Assembly (NCBI GenBank): GCA_034399355.1
Contig: JAXMMT010000009.1
Coordinates: forward strand, 62,001 to 126,000
DNA from: UBA2279 sp034399355
Lineage (GTDB): Bacteria > Actinomycetota > Coriobacteriia > Anaerosomatales > Anaerosomataceae
Reading direction: 5' to 3'
DNA length: 64,000 bases
Each line of letters begins with the position of its first letter. Position 1 is the stretch's first letter. The notes under the pieces are model-generated. The model searched no databases. It was not told the DNA's origin and saw only the letters and a list, made by a program, of their open reading frames with translations. The translations under genes and the position numbers were made by a program. Below are positions 38,881 to 47,298 of the stretch, piece by piece.

Positions 38881-41112
38881 TCAAGAGGCCCGCTGCTCGT
38901 GCAGTGCTGGTGAGCCAAGGTCGGTGCGTACACGGTCGTAGAGTTCGCCGATCTTGCTGCGGTTCCACGTCTGAACCTTACTGAAATAGCCAACGATGCG
39001 AGTAACGCCGTAGACATCCATAGAGCCGCACAGTGGGCACTGGGCCTTGAGTCCTCTGCTCGTGCGGCGGCAAGACTCGCATACTGTGAACTCGGGGCTG
39101 AAGGCGATCTGAGAACACTGTGTGTTGCGGAAGGTCTTGACGACGAATGATTCGATCGCCTTGGGGTCCGGCTCGCTTTCGCCCAGCCACACGTGCACGA
39201 TCGCACCTGCCTCGATGAGCGGATGGAAACGCGCCTGGTCCTGTACGCGCGTGATGTAGTCGATCGGCGCATCGGCTGCAAGATGTACCGAGTTGGTGTA
39301 GTAGTAGTTGCCGCTCGTGACGTCGCCCTTGACCACCTGCGCAGTCATCTGCGGCCAGTACTTCATGTCGAGCTTGGCAAGGCGGTAGCCGGCAGACTCG
39401 GCTGGGCTCTCCTCCAGAACCATATGGATGCCGTAGCGTTCCGAGAGTTCGCGGCACTTAAGGCTCATCGCAGATATCACCCTCAAGCCGAACCTGAGGG
39501 CATCCTCACCCTCGTGCAGCTGGCGACCTGTATGAATTTGGACGAGTTCGTTCAGACCGATGAGTCCTGCGAGGTAGGTCAGGCAATCCATCATCAAGTA
39601 GGGGCGACCGTCGAGATCGAGGGTGAGCAAGCCGAGCGGGCCGTCAGCACCCAGATTCATGAGTTCGGTTATGAACTCGCGCTTCTGGACGTGGGCCTTA
39701 GCGACCAGCTCTAATGCCTTGTTGAGTTCCATAAAGAGTGTCTGGTCGTTCCCTTGGGCTTTGTAGGCGATGCGCGGTAGGTTGATCGTCACGTTCTGGA
39801 GCGCCGAAAAGCGCATGCGTTCGGGTGTCTTGGTCTCGCCAAGCTGTTCCTCGCTCAACTTCAACTTGAGCCTACAGCACTGAGAAACAGTTACCTCGTC
39901 ACCGCGATCGAAGACGAAGTACGTGATGCCTTGTTTTGAGGCGACGCTGCAGGCGAGGTTGAGGAACTCCTCGTGACCCGGGGTGCGGAAGAAGTCCTCG
40001 CTGATATGAAGTAGCGGTTTCGGGAAGACGAAAGTCTTGCCATGAGCGTCGCCGCGCATGTAGACGTTGAACATTGCGCGGAGGAACGCCTGGGCCTCCC
40101 CCTCATAGTCTTTGTAGGTCTTGCCGGTGTACTCCCCGCCGGGGCCGATAGCTGGTGTGTCTGCGAAGTGGCGTGGGACGTTGTAGTAGAGGTTGAAATC
40201 GGTGAACACGACCTGGCTCCCGCGGGCGCCGGCAAGCTGGTTGAACTCGAAGATGAGCATCTGCGCGAGCTGGTCGATTTCCGCCTCGGTCTTGCCGACG
40301 AGGTACGGCGCGAAGAAGATGTTCACCGCTTCCCAACCGACTGCGCCTGCGTAGTGCGCCTGCAACGCAGCCGCCATCTTGACCATGTGCCCGACAAGTA
40401 CCTCGGGGTGTTTGGCGGGTTTGGAGACCGACGTGATATTGGGGAGATTGAGGCCGTACTTCTTGATGTACTCGAGGGAGTGCCCGCCGCAGTACGGTCT
40501 GATGATGAAGCCGAGGTCGTGTAGGTGGAGATCGCCAACGTAGTGGGCCTCGGCCACGTCTTCGCTGAACACGCGCCGTAGCGCGAACTCCTTGAGGATC
40601 GTCTCTGCGATAGTCAGATTGATGGACTCCGGGTTGTGCGTAGTGTTGCTATTTTCTTTGTTGGCGTTGGTGATGATCTGCTCGACGTCCCACATCGGCA
40701 GGCCCAGCTGGCTGTGGCGCTTGTGCATGAGCGTCAGGCCACGCTCCAGGAACTCAAGGTCGACGAGTTCGCGAATGATGGCCGTGGTGACCGTCATGAG
40801 GTTGGTGCGCTCGACACGGTCCTCGACGGCCTCAGCGATCTCTTCTGCCAACGCGGGTGTGGCGCCCGCCTCCTTGATAAGAGATTCGACGATCTTGGAG
40901 CGGTTCCAGGTATCGATCTCCTGGCGTGAGTTCGTGGAGACGAGTAGTGCGATGTCGGTGGTGTCGGTGGAACCAGGAGTCTGTGAAGGCTTGATCACAC
41001 TGACGACACGCTCGAGGACCATTCCGTCACACCCACCGTTCGACTTCGTCGCCACCGTGTGTATCTGCGCGGCTGAGGTGTCGCGCTTTGAGTCCGGGAG
41101 AATTCCCCCCAT
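38881..41112 (-). CDS. nrdD: Anaerobic (class III) ribonucleoside-triphosphate reductase
   Basis: 743 residues (a start at 41022 is also possible). An ATP-cone regulatory domain lies near the N-terminus, followed by the 10-stranded barrel (HDLGFIIRPYCGGHSLEYIKKYGLN, SEDFFRTPGHEEFLNLACSVASKQGITYFVFDRG). The C-terminus carries the zinc Cys4 site (CESC...CPLCG) and the glycyl-radical loop TRIVGYFSKVQTWNR. It reduces ribonucleotides to deoxynucleotides and is destroyed by oxygen, so the organism is at least facultatively anaerobic. No class I or II reductase is present in the window. Confidence 0.95.
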   Translation of the reverse strand: MGGILPDSKRDTSAAQIHTVATKSNGGCDGMVLERVVSVIKPSQTPGSTDTTDIALLVSTNSRQEIDTWNRSKIVESLIKEAGATPALAEEIAEAVEDRVERTNLMTVTTAIIRELVDLEFLERGLTLMHKRHSQLGLPMWDVEQIITNANKENSNTTHNPESINLTIAETILKEFALRRVFSEDVAEAHYVGDLHLHDLGFIIRPYCGGHSLEYIKKYGLNLPNITSVSKPAKHPEVLVGHMVKMAAALQAHYAGAVGWEAVNIFFAPYLVGKTEAEIDQLAQMLIFEFNQLAGARGSQVVFTDFNLYYNVPRHFADTPAIGPGGEYTGKTYKDYEGEAQAFLRAMFNVYMRGDAHGKTFVFPKPLLHISEDFFRTPGHEEFLNLACSVASKQGITYFVFDRGDEVTVSQCCRLKLKLSEEQLGETKTPERMRFSALQNVTINLPRIAYKAQGNDQTLFMELNKALELVAKAHVQKREFITELMNLGADGPLGLLTLDLDGRPYLMMDCLTYLAGLIGLNELVQIHTGRQLHEGEDALRFGLRVISAMSLKCRELSERYGIHMVLEESPAESAGYRLAKLDMKYWPQMTAQVVKGDVTSGNYYYTNSVHLAADAPIDYITRVQDQARFHPLIEAGAIVHVWLGESEPDPKAIESFVVKTFRNTQCSQIAFSPEFTVCESCRRTSRGLKAQCPLCGSMDVYGVTRIVGYFSKVQTWNRSKIGELYDRVRTDLGSPALHEQRAS

Positions 41113-41127
41113 GACCTGTTCTGAGAA

Positions 41128-41574
41128 TCACCCGAGCTTCTTCAGCTCCGAGGTGAATTCGTCCAAATCGGTGAACTCCTTGTAGACCGAGGCGAATCGG
41201 ATGTACGCCACTTTGTCGAGCTCGAGCAGACGACGAAGCACAAGATCGCCCAGCTGCTTGGCCAAGATCTCGTAGTGAAACGTGTTGTGGAGCTCGGTCT
41301 CAATGTCGTCGATAAGCTCTTCGAGTTCAGAGGTGTCCACCGGTCGTTTGGCGGTGGCTACCACCAGTCCCCGCAGAAGCTTCCCTCTATCGAACGGCTC
41401 GCGCCGGGTGTCCTTCTTGATGACCATGAGCGGCATTTCCTCGCGCCGTTCATAGGTGGTGAATCTCTGCGTGCACTCGAGACATTCGCGTCTACGGCGG
41501 ATGGCGTCCTGAGACTCAGAGACGCGCGAATCAACGACCTTCGTCTCATCATGACCACAGAACGGACACCGCAT
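41128..41574 (-). CDS. nrdR: Transcriptional repressor NrdR
   Basis: 148 residues from the ATG at 41574. N-terminal zinc ribbon (MRCPFCGHDETKVVDSRVSESQDAIRRRRECLECTQRFTTYER) followed by an ATP-cone domain (PLMVIKKDTRREPFDRGKLLRGL). NrdR senses dATP/ATP and represses ribonucleotide reductase genes. It precedes nrdD by 15 bases. A sequence resembling its binding box lies upstream (41613-41628). Confidence 0.96.
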   Translation of the reverse strand: MRCPFCGHDETKVVDSRVSESQDAIRRRRECLECTQRFTTYERREEMPLMVIKKDTRREPFDRGKLLRGLVVATAKRPVDTSELEELIDDIETELHNTFHYEILAKQLGDLVLRRLLELDKVAYIRFASVYKEFTDLDEFTSELKKLG

Positions 41575-41612
41575 CGCGATACCCCCACATCTAGGCTCCA
41601 ATGCAGCCTAGC

Positions 41613-41628
41613 ACACAATATCTGGGGT
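41613..41628 (-). promoter_or_regulatory. Possible NrdR box upstream of nrdR-nrdD
   Basis: ACACAATATCTGGGGT resembles the NrdR consensus acaCwAtATaTwGtgt. A second, weaker match (GCGCTATCTACGTGCC, 41645-41660) lies 32 bases away, the spacing typical of paired boxes. A 7-bp dyad CTAGGCT/AGCCTAG (41591-41611) lies nearby. Confidence 0.5.
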
Positions 41629-41647
41629 ACACAACGGGCTTTTGGCG

Positions 41648-42019
41648 CTATCTACGTGCCATCGCGGTGCCGAATGCCGGGTCGGCCGGAACGACAAGCA
41701 GCTGGCCTGCGACAATGTAGCTGCCGGTCATGTCGTTGAGCTCATAGATCGCACCGATTGTCTCGCCTGTTGTCATGCCGACGATCGGATGCGCTCGTGC
41801 AATCTCCCACAAAGTCTCGTCTTCGCTCACTTTGATAGTGACGGTCTCGTCCGGCACGACGCGATCTCGTACCAGCGATGGACCGACCGCAGCAGCGATA
41901 ATCGTGATGACGAACAGGACAAGAAGGAAGATCTCTAGTGCTGTGAAACGCATCGGTGCGTGTCCCCTGGCGGGGCGAACACGCGGTGCGGCGCTTCTGA
42001 TCGTGAGCGTACTGCGCAT
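41648..42019 (-). CDS. Membrane LysM protein, YneA-like SOS division inhibitor candidate
   Basis: 123 residues from the ATG at 42019 (GGGGGAGG upstream). One N-terminal membrane helix (FLLVLFVITIIAAAVG) and a LysM-type domain (VTIKVSEDETLWEIARAHPIVGMTTGETIGAIYELNDMTGSYIVAGQLLVVP). In Bacillus, YneA has the same layout, lies divergent to lexA and blocks division during SOS. Here too the gene is divergent from lexA, with a LexA box in its own promoter. The identification is by layout and context, since LysM domains are common. Confidence 0.8.
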   Translation of the reverse strand: MRSTLTIRSAAPRVRPARGHAPMRFTALEIFLLVLFVITIIAAAVGPSLVRDRVVPDETVTIKVSEDETLWEIARAHPIVGMTTGETIGAIYELNDMTGSYIVAGQLLVVPADPAFGTAMARR

Positions 42020-42090
42020 GTGAATCGGGCCTCCCCCGAACGGTCTCTCGGCTGACGGCCAAGCCTAGCGAGCCAGTCTGACATTCACAG

Positions 42091-42104
42091 CGAACGTATG
42101 TTCT
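42091..42104. promoter_or_regulatory. LexA box 1 in the lexA/yneA-like intergenic region
   Basis: CGAACGTATGTTCT fits CGAAC-N4-GTTCG at 13 of 14 positions. Confidence 0.8.
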
Positions 42105-42110
42105 GTAGGT

Positions 42111-42140
42111 ATCATAGAACGAACACACGTTCGTATGCAA
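42111..42140 (-). promoter_or_regulatory. Promoter of the yneA-like gene with LexA box 2 in the spacer
   Basis: On the minus strand: -35 TTGCAT (plus-strand 42135-42140), 18-base spacer, -10 TATGAT (plus-strand 42111-42116). The perfect LexA box CGAACACACGTTCG (42120-42133) fills the spacer, as in the recA promoter. Confidence 0.85.
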
Positions 42141-42149
42141 GCGTCTATA

Positions 42150-42189
42150 CGAACATCTGTTTGCGTGGCGGTGCCAGGTGACGTAGACT
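42150..42189 (+). promoter_or_regulatory. lexA promoter with LexA box 3 over the -35 box
   Basis: -35 TTGCGT (42161-42166), 17-base spacer, -10 TAGACT (42184-42189). LexA box CGAACATCTGTTTG (42150-42163; 13 of 14) overlaps the -35 box. LexA thus represses its own gene. Confidence 0.8.
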
Positions 42190-42225
42190 GAGGGCACGAA
42201 CACGCCGTCGGTTCAGGGGGTCCCC

Positions 42226-42852
42226 GTGATGGAATACAAGCGAGAGCTGACACGGCGCCAGCAGGAGATACTCGACTACATCCGTTCCGAGATACACCGG
42301 CGCGGCTTCCCGCCGTCGGTGCGCGAGATCGGAGAAGCTGTCGGACTGTCCTCCTCCTCTACCGTGCATTCACACCTTGCGGCCCTCGAGAAGAAGGGCT
42401 TCCTACGCCGCGACCCAAGTAAGCCGCGTGCTCTGGAAGTGCTCGACTACCGGGACAACGAACGCGGGATCGACTACGGCGCGGTGCGGGTTGTTCCCGT
42501 TGTCGGTCAAGTCGCGGCAGGCTCGCCGATTCTGGCTGCCGAGAACATCGAGACGACGATGTCGCTTCCAGCTGAGATAGTCGGCGATGAGACGTTCATT
42601 CTGCGAATCAAAGGTGAGAGCATGATTGGCGCCGGCATCCTCGATGGGGACTTCGCCGTTGTTCGTCCTCAGTCCTCGGCCACCAATGGAGATATTGTTG
42701 TGGCGATGATCGATGACGAGGCCACAGTCAAGCGCTTCTTCAAGGAAGCAGACCGCGTTCGCCTACAGCCCGAGAACGCCGCGATGGAGCCGATCTACTC
42801 CAGGGATGTGGCCATTCTCGGCAAGGTCGTCGCTCTCTTCCGACGGCTCTAG
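42226..42852 (+). CDS. lexA: SOS repressor LexA
   Basis: 208 residues (GTG 42226, or ATG at 42229). Winged helix-turn-helix (LTRRQQEILDYIRSEIHRRGFPPSVREIG), cleavage site Ala-Gly in GQVAAGSPI, catalytic Ser in RIKGESMIGAGI and Lys in DEATVKRFF. RecA* stimulates its self-cleavage, releasing the SOS genes. Three binding sites lie upstream. It is the only plus-strand gene in the right part of the window, divergent from the yneA-like gene. Confidence 0.97.
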   Translation: MMEYKRELTRRQQEILDYIRSEIHRRGFPPSVREIGEAVGLSSSSTVHSHLAALEKKGFLRRDPSKPRALEVLDYRDNERGIDYGAVRVVPVVGQVAAGSPILAAENIETTMSLPAEIVGDETFILRIKGESMIGAGILDGDFAVVRPQSSATNGDIVVAMIDDEATVKRFFKEADRVRLQPENAAMEPIYSRDVAILGKVVALFRRL

Positions 42853-44165
42853 CCCGTCTCCCCGTCTCTCAAAAACGGCCTGAACACCTCGGCACGAGTC
42901 GCAGGAACGCGCACGACCAGGTGTGTCCCGTCCTCGACGTGCTCCTCCGAGATGATGTGGGCCTCCTCATGAGCGAGTCGCACGAGGTCCCCACGTGTGT
43001 ACGGAACGAGGATGTCGAGCGTCCGATCACTCTGCGCGGCCGCTGACGCGATCCTGCCGACAAGCTCATCAAGCCCGGTGCCGCGCGCGCCTGAGACGAA
43101 CACCGCGTCCGGGGAACGCCTGCGCAGTTGTGTGAGTTCATTCGCGTCGACCAGGTCTGTCTTGTTGTAGACAAAGAGTTGCGGCGTGGCGGCCACTCCT
43201 AGCTCGCCAAGGACCTCGGAGACCGCAGCGATCTGCGCACTCGCCATCGGGTGTGAGGTGTCGATGACGTGTAGCAGAAGGTCGGCCTCTCGTACTTCAT
43301 CGAGAGTCGACTTGAACGCCTCCACGAGCGAGTGCGGCAGCTTGTTGATGAAGCCGACCGTATCGGTGAGCGTCACGATCCGTCCCTCGTGGAGTTCCAG
43401 GCGCCTTGTCGTCGCGTCGAGCGTGGCAAAGAGCTTGTCCTGCACGAGCACGTCGGCGCCTGTCATCGCGTTGAGTAGTGTGGACTTCCCCGCGTTCGTA
43501 TAGCCGACCAACGCGACCCGGAATATTCCCGAGCGGTGGCGCGCACTGCGTTGGGTGTCCCGCGCAGCAGCCACGGCTTTCAGCTCGCGCCGGACTTCCT
43601 GGATGTGATGACGCGCAAGACGACGGTCGGTCTCGAGCTGTGTCTCACCAGGTCCTCGCGTTCCGATGCCGAGTGCGCCGCCCGATACTGCCGCCGCCTG
43701 TCCGAAGTGACGCCACAGGCCTCGCAGGCGCGGAAGCAGGTACTCCATCTGTGCGAGTTCTACCTGCAGTCGTCCTTCGCGGCTCTTGGCGTGCAGCGCG
43801 AAGATGTCGAGAATGAGCGCCGTTCTGTCGAGGACTTTGACCCCCATGATCAGACCCTCGACGTTGGCCTGCTGCGACGGTGAGAGGTCGTCGTCGAAGA
43901 CGATGAGCGTGGTGTTGGTCTGCTCGGCCAGCTGCGCGATTTCTTCGGCCTTACCCTTGCCGATGAACGTGCGTGGGTGCGGGCGATCGAGCCGCTGCGT
44001 GACGGAACCGACGATCTTGGCACCGGCGGTGTCGACCAGCCTGGCGAGTTCAGCCATATTTTCTTCGATAGGCCAGCCCTGTTGTCCACGGTCCACGCCG
44101 ACGAGGATCGCTCGGTCGCTGACCTCGTGGACGACCTCGTACGGTGTCGCTTTGGCCTCTGTCAT
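42849..44165 (-). CDS. hflX: GTPase HflX
   Basis: 438 residues from the ATG at 44165 (frame open to 44270). HflX N-terminal domain (FIGKGKAEEIAQLAEQTNTTLIVFDDDLSPSQQANVEGL) followed by a GTPase domain with VALVGYTNAGKSTLLNAMTG (P-loop), DTVGFINKLPHSLVEAF and NKTD. It splits stalled ribosomes under stress. Overlaps the lexA end by 4 bases, tail to tail. Confidence 0.95.
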   Translation of the reverse strand: MTEAKATPYEVVHEVSDRAILVGVDRGQQGWPIEENMAELARLVDTAGAKIVGSVTQRLDRPHPRTFIGKGKAEEIAQLAEQTNTTLIVFDDDLSPSQQANVEGLIMGVKVLDRTALILDIFALHAKSREGRLQVELAQMEYLLPRLRGLWRHFGQAAAVSGGALGIGTRGPGETQLETDRRLARHHIQEVRRELKAVAAARDTQRSARHRSGIFRVALVGYTNAGKSTLLNAMTGADVLVQDKLFATLDATTRRLELHEGRIVTLTDTVGFINKLPHSLVEAFKSTLDEVREADLLLHVIDTSHPMASAQIAAVSEVLGELGVAATPQLFVYNKTDLVDANELTQLRRRSPDAVFVSGARGTGLDELVGRIASAAAQSDRTLDILVPYTRGDLVRLAHEEAHIISEEHVEDGTHLVVRVPATRAEVFRPFLRDGETG

Positions 44166-44187
44166 ACGCGTGGGCGCCGACCTCTCT

Positions 44188-45345
44188 TCAGAGCGTGTTC
44201 TTGATGCGCTCGATGGCCTCTTCCAGGCGGGCGTCGGGCGTCGAGAGCGAGATGCGTACGTAGCCTTCACCGGAGGGGCCGTAGGCGTTGCCAGGCGCGA
44301 CGATCACGTTGGCCTCCTCGAGCACCTTGGTGGCGAACTCAGCGGACGTGTACCCCTCGGGCACCTTCGCCCACACGTAGATGGTTCCCTTCGGTGTTGC
44401 GACCTCGATGCCGATCTTGGCAAGTGCCTCGATGACGAAGTCCCTACGCCGCTGGTACATCGAATTGAGCTCCTCGACGGAGTCCTGCGGGCCGAGAAGC
44501 GCCTCGATGGCCGCGTCTTGGACTGCGGTGAACACGCCGGAGTCGATGTTGCTCTTGACGGTGCCAAGCGCCTTGATCGCCGCGGCATTGCCCACGGCGA
44601 ACGCGACACGCCAGCCGGTCATGTTGTAGGCCTTGGAGCAGCTGAAGAACTCGATCGCAACGTCCTTCGCGCCGGGGCGCTCCAGAAAGCTCGGCGGCTT
44701 GTACCCGTCGAAGCCGATCTCGGAGTAGGCGTTGTCGTGGATGATGAGCAGGTCGTGCTCCTTGGCGAACGCGATGGCCTTGTCGAAGTACTCGGGCGGC
44801 GCGATGGCCGAGGTGGGGTTGTTGGGATAGCTGAGGAACATCATCTTCGCTTTGGCGAGTACGTCGGCCGGCGTGGACTCGAAATCCGCGAGGAAACCGT
44901 TTTTCTCGGTCATAGGCATGAAGTGCGTCTTGCCACCGGAGAGGATGCCACCCGTGTGATAGACGGGGTAGCCGGCGCCAGGCACGAGGGTATAGTCGCC
45001 GGGATCGACGAATGCCAGGAAGACGTGCGCGATGCCTTCCTTGCTGCCGATGAGCGCGAGTGTCTCGGTGTCGGGGTCGACATCGACGCCGAAGCGGGTC
45101 TTCATCCACCGTGATGCTGCATCACGGTAGCGCTTGGCGCCGGAGTAGCTCGGGTACTTGTGGTTCTTCGGTTCGCGGATGGCTTTTGCCATCGCATCCA
45201 CGATGTGGTCAGGAGTCGGGGTGTCGGGATCTCCGATGCCGAGCGAGATGACGTCGATACCCTGGGCCTGCTTCGCCTCCTTCTTCCGGTCGATCTCGGC
45301 AAACAGGTACGGCGGAAGTTCGGCGATGCGCTGGGCGGTCCTCAC
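44188..45345 (-). CDS. dapL: LL-diaminopimelate aminotransferase
   Basis: 385 residues from the GTG at 45345 (MRTAQRIAELPPYLFAEIDRKKEA), supported by AAAGGGATGG upstream; a TTG at 45372 adds an unlikely extension. Class I aminotransferase with FFSCSKAYNMTGWRVAFAVG (PLP lysine) and SYPNNPTSAIAP. The N-terminal LPPYLFAEIDRKK pattern and the LGIGDPDTPTP motif are characteristic of DapL, which makes LL-diaminopimelate directly from tetrahydrodipicolinate. dapF lies just upstream, confirming the lysine/mDAP pathway. Confidence 0.9.
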   Translation of the reverse strand: MRTAQRIAELPPYLFAEIDRKKEAKQAQGIDVISLGIGDPDTPTPDHIVDAMAKAIREPKNHKYPSYSGAKRYRDAASRWMKTRFGVDVDPDTETLALIGSKEGIAHVFLAFVDPGDYTLVPGAGYPVYHTGGILSGGKTHFMPMTEKNGFLADFESTPADVLAKAKMMFLSYPNNPTSAIAPPEYFDKAIAFAKEHDLLIIHDNAYSEIGFDGYKPPSFLERPGAKDVAIEFFSCSKAYNMTGWRVAFAVGNAAAIKALGTVKSNIDSGVFTAVQDAAIEALLGPQDSVEELNSMYQRRRDFVIEALAKIGIEVATPKGTIYVWAKVPEGYTSAEFATKVLEEANVIVAPGNAYGPSGEGYVRISLSTPDARLEEAIERIKNTL

Positions 45346-45444
45346 GGTGTATCCATCCCTTTCACGATCCAATCGGAGACAAGCGTAGACGCCGGTTTCG
45401 GCCAGGCGTTCGGAACATGGTAGCAGAAGCGATTCCTCTGTGTG

Positions 45445-46323
45445 TCACACGCAGGGATCGTCGTCCTCCTCGGGGATGGCGATGATGCCCGAGAAGACCT
45501 CGGCCGCAGATCCAGTCATGTAGACGTGATCATCCTCGTCCCAACGGACGAAGAGCTCTCCGCCGGGGAGCTCGACGGTCGCATGGCGGCCAGTGAAACA
45601 GGACAGGGTACCCGCGACCAGCGTGGCGCACGCGCCGGTCCCGCATGCCAGCGTCTCCCCTACTCCGCGTTCCCACACGCGTGCTCGAATCGTTTCATCG
45701 TCGACGAGCTGTGCGAATTCAACGTTCACACCACTGGGGAACGTGTCGCTGCGCTCGATGTAGGGTCCCACGGTCTCGACTGGTGCCTCGTCGACATCGT
45801 CCACCCAGATGACTGCGTGCGGGTTGCCCATGGACACGCCGGTGATGCCGAACGTGCCATAGGGTGTCTCCATCGGGCACTGGTAGACCTGCGTGCCCGG
45901 AAACGTCGACGGCAGCTTGGATGGGTCGAACTCGGGGATACCCATGTCGACCGTAGCGGTATCGAGTGAGCCGTTGCAGTCGCGCGTGAAGGTGACGGGT
46001 CTGAGCCCGCAGAGCGTCTCGATAACAAGCGACTCGCGGTTACTCGCGATCAAGCCATGGTCGACCAGGTACTTGGCGAAGCAGCGCGCTCCATTGCCGC
46101 ACATCTCGGCACGTGAACCGTCGGCGTTGAAGTAGTGCATGTAGTAGTCGGCCGAGGGTACGGTCGCGCGACGGATGAGGATGACGCCATCAGCACCTAC
46201 GCCGAAATGTCGGTCACAGAGCCACGCAACGGCCTCAGGGGCGAGGTCCCATTCGGCGTCGAGGTCTTCGATGAAGACGAAGTCGTTGCCAAGACCGTTC
46301 ATTTTCGTGAACGTGAATTCCAC
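45445..46323 (-). CDS. dapF: Diaminopimelate epimerase
   Basis: 292 residues from the GTG at 46323 (VEFTFTKMNGLGNDFVFI), with GAGAGG upstream; the frame extends to 46464 but not with native sequence. The two catalytic cysteines are in MCGNGARCFAKY and LACGTGACATL. It converts LL- to meso-diaminopimelate, which agrees with the upstream action of DapL. Product feeds lysine and peptidoglycan synthesis. Confidence 0.96.
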   Translation of the reverse strand: MEFTFTKMNGLGNDFVFIEDLDAEWDLAPEAVAWLCDRHFGVGADGVILIRRATVPSADYYMHYFNADGSRAEMCGNGARCFAKYLVDHGLIASNRESLVIETLCGLRPVTFTRDCNGSLDTATVDMGIPEFDPSKLPSTFPGTQVYQCPMETPYGTFGITGVSMGNPHAVIWVDDVDEAPVETVGPYIERSDTFPSGVNVEFAQLVDDETIRARVWERGVGETLACGTGACATLVAGTLSCFTGRHATVELPGGELFVRWDEDDHVYMTGSAAEVFSGIIAIPEEDDDPCV

Positions 46324-46334
46324 GGGAATTCCTC

Positions 46335-47294
46335 TCACTCGTCTGCCGCATCGGACTCGACCGGTTCGGATGATTCTATCAACTGAAGCGCCTGTGTGGC
46401 CGCTTCTTGCGATGACAGGTCGGTTACGTTGAGCCACTTGATCCGCGGATCCGCGCGGAACCATGTCAGCTGTCGCTTCGCGTATCGCCGCGTGGCCTGC
46501 TTGATGGCCAAGATCGCCTCGGCCAGTCCTGTGCCCTCCTTGATGACCGATACGAGCTCTTTGTACCCGATAGCCTGCGTCGCAGTAAGCGCGTCTTCAT
46601 GCCCCTCGGCCAAAAGGCGTTGTACCTCGCCGAGAAGACCGCGCTCAATCATCGCATCGACGCGGTCGTTCACGCGTGCGTACAGAGTATCGCGCTCCAT
46701 GGTCAGTCCGACGAACACGGCTGGGTAGATAGCGCTGCGCCGGCTCAAGCCCGCCGCTTGATCCGCGTACGAGACGCCTTCATCGGCCATCTCAAGGGCA
46801 CGGACGACGCGGCGCACGTTGTTCGGGTGGATGAGTGCCGCCGAGTCAGGGTCGCGATCTGCAAGCAACCCGTGTAGCGCCTCCGGACCCATATCGTCCG
46901 CGAGTTTCTCGTACCGCTGACGCGCAGGCGCCTCGCTTTCTCCAGACGGGAAGCGCATGTCATCGAGTGCGGCACGCACATACAGACCGGTGCCCCCGAC
47001 GAGTACCGGCGTACGCGAGCGAGCGATGATGTTGTCGATGGCAGTGCGTGCGTCTAGCTGGAAGAGCGCGGCTGAGTATGGCGTGCCCGGATAAACGAGA
47101 TCGAGGCAGTGATAGGGTACCGTGCGCTCTGTTGCGGGGGCTTTGGCAGTGCCGATATCCATCCCGCGGTATACCTGCATCGAGTCAGCGCTGACGATTT
47201 CGCCATGGAGTGAGCGTGCGACCACCTCGCCGACGGCAGTCTTCCCGACGGCGGTGGGTCCTACGATAGCGATCACGGTGCGGGCTACTGTCAT
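46335..47294 (-). CDS. miaA: tRNA dimethylallyltransferase
   Basis: 319 residues from the ATG at 47294. P-loop VGPTAVGKTAVGE, the SADSMQVYRGMDIGTAKAP motif, and QAIGYKELVS identify MiaA. It adds a dimethylallyl group to A37 of UNN-reading tRNAs, the substrate for MiaB (encoded 1.5 kb upstream). It precedes dapF by 11 bases and follows the AmmeMemoRadiSam gene by 4. Confidence 0.95.
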   Translation of the reverse strand: MTVARTVIAIVGPTAVGKTAVGEVVARSLHGEIVSADSMQVYRGMDIGTAKAPATERTVPYHCLDLVYPGTPYSAALFQLDARTAIDNIIARSRTPVLVGGTGLYVRAALDDMRFPSGESEAPARQRYEKLADDMGPEALHGLLADRDPDSAALIHPNNVRRVVRALEMADEGVSYADQAAGLSRRSAIYPAVFVGLTMERDTLYARVNDRVDAMIERGLLGEVQRLLAEGHEDALTATQAIGYKELVSVIKEGTGLAEAILAIKQATRRYAKRQLTWFRADPRIKWLNVTDLSSQEAATQALQLIESSEPVESDAADE

Positions 47295-47298
47295 GGGC

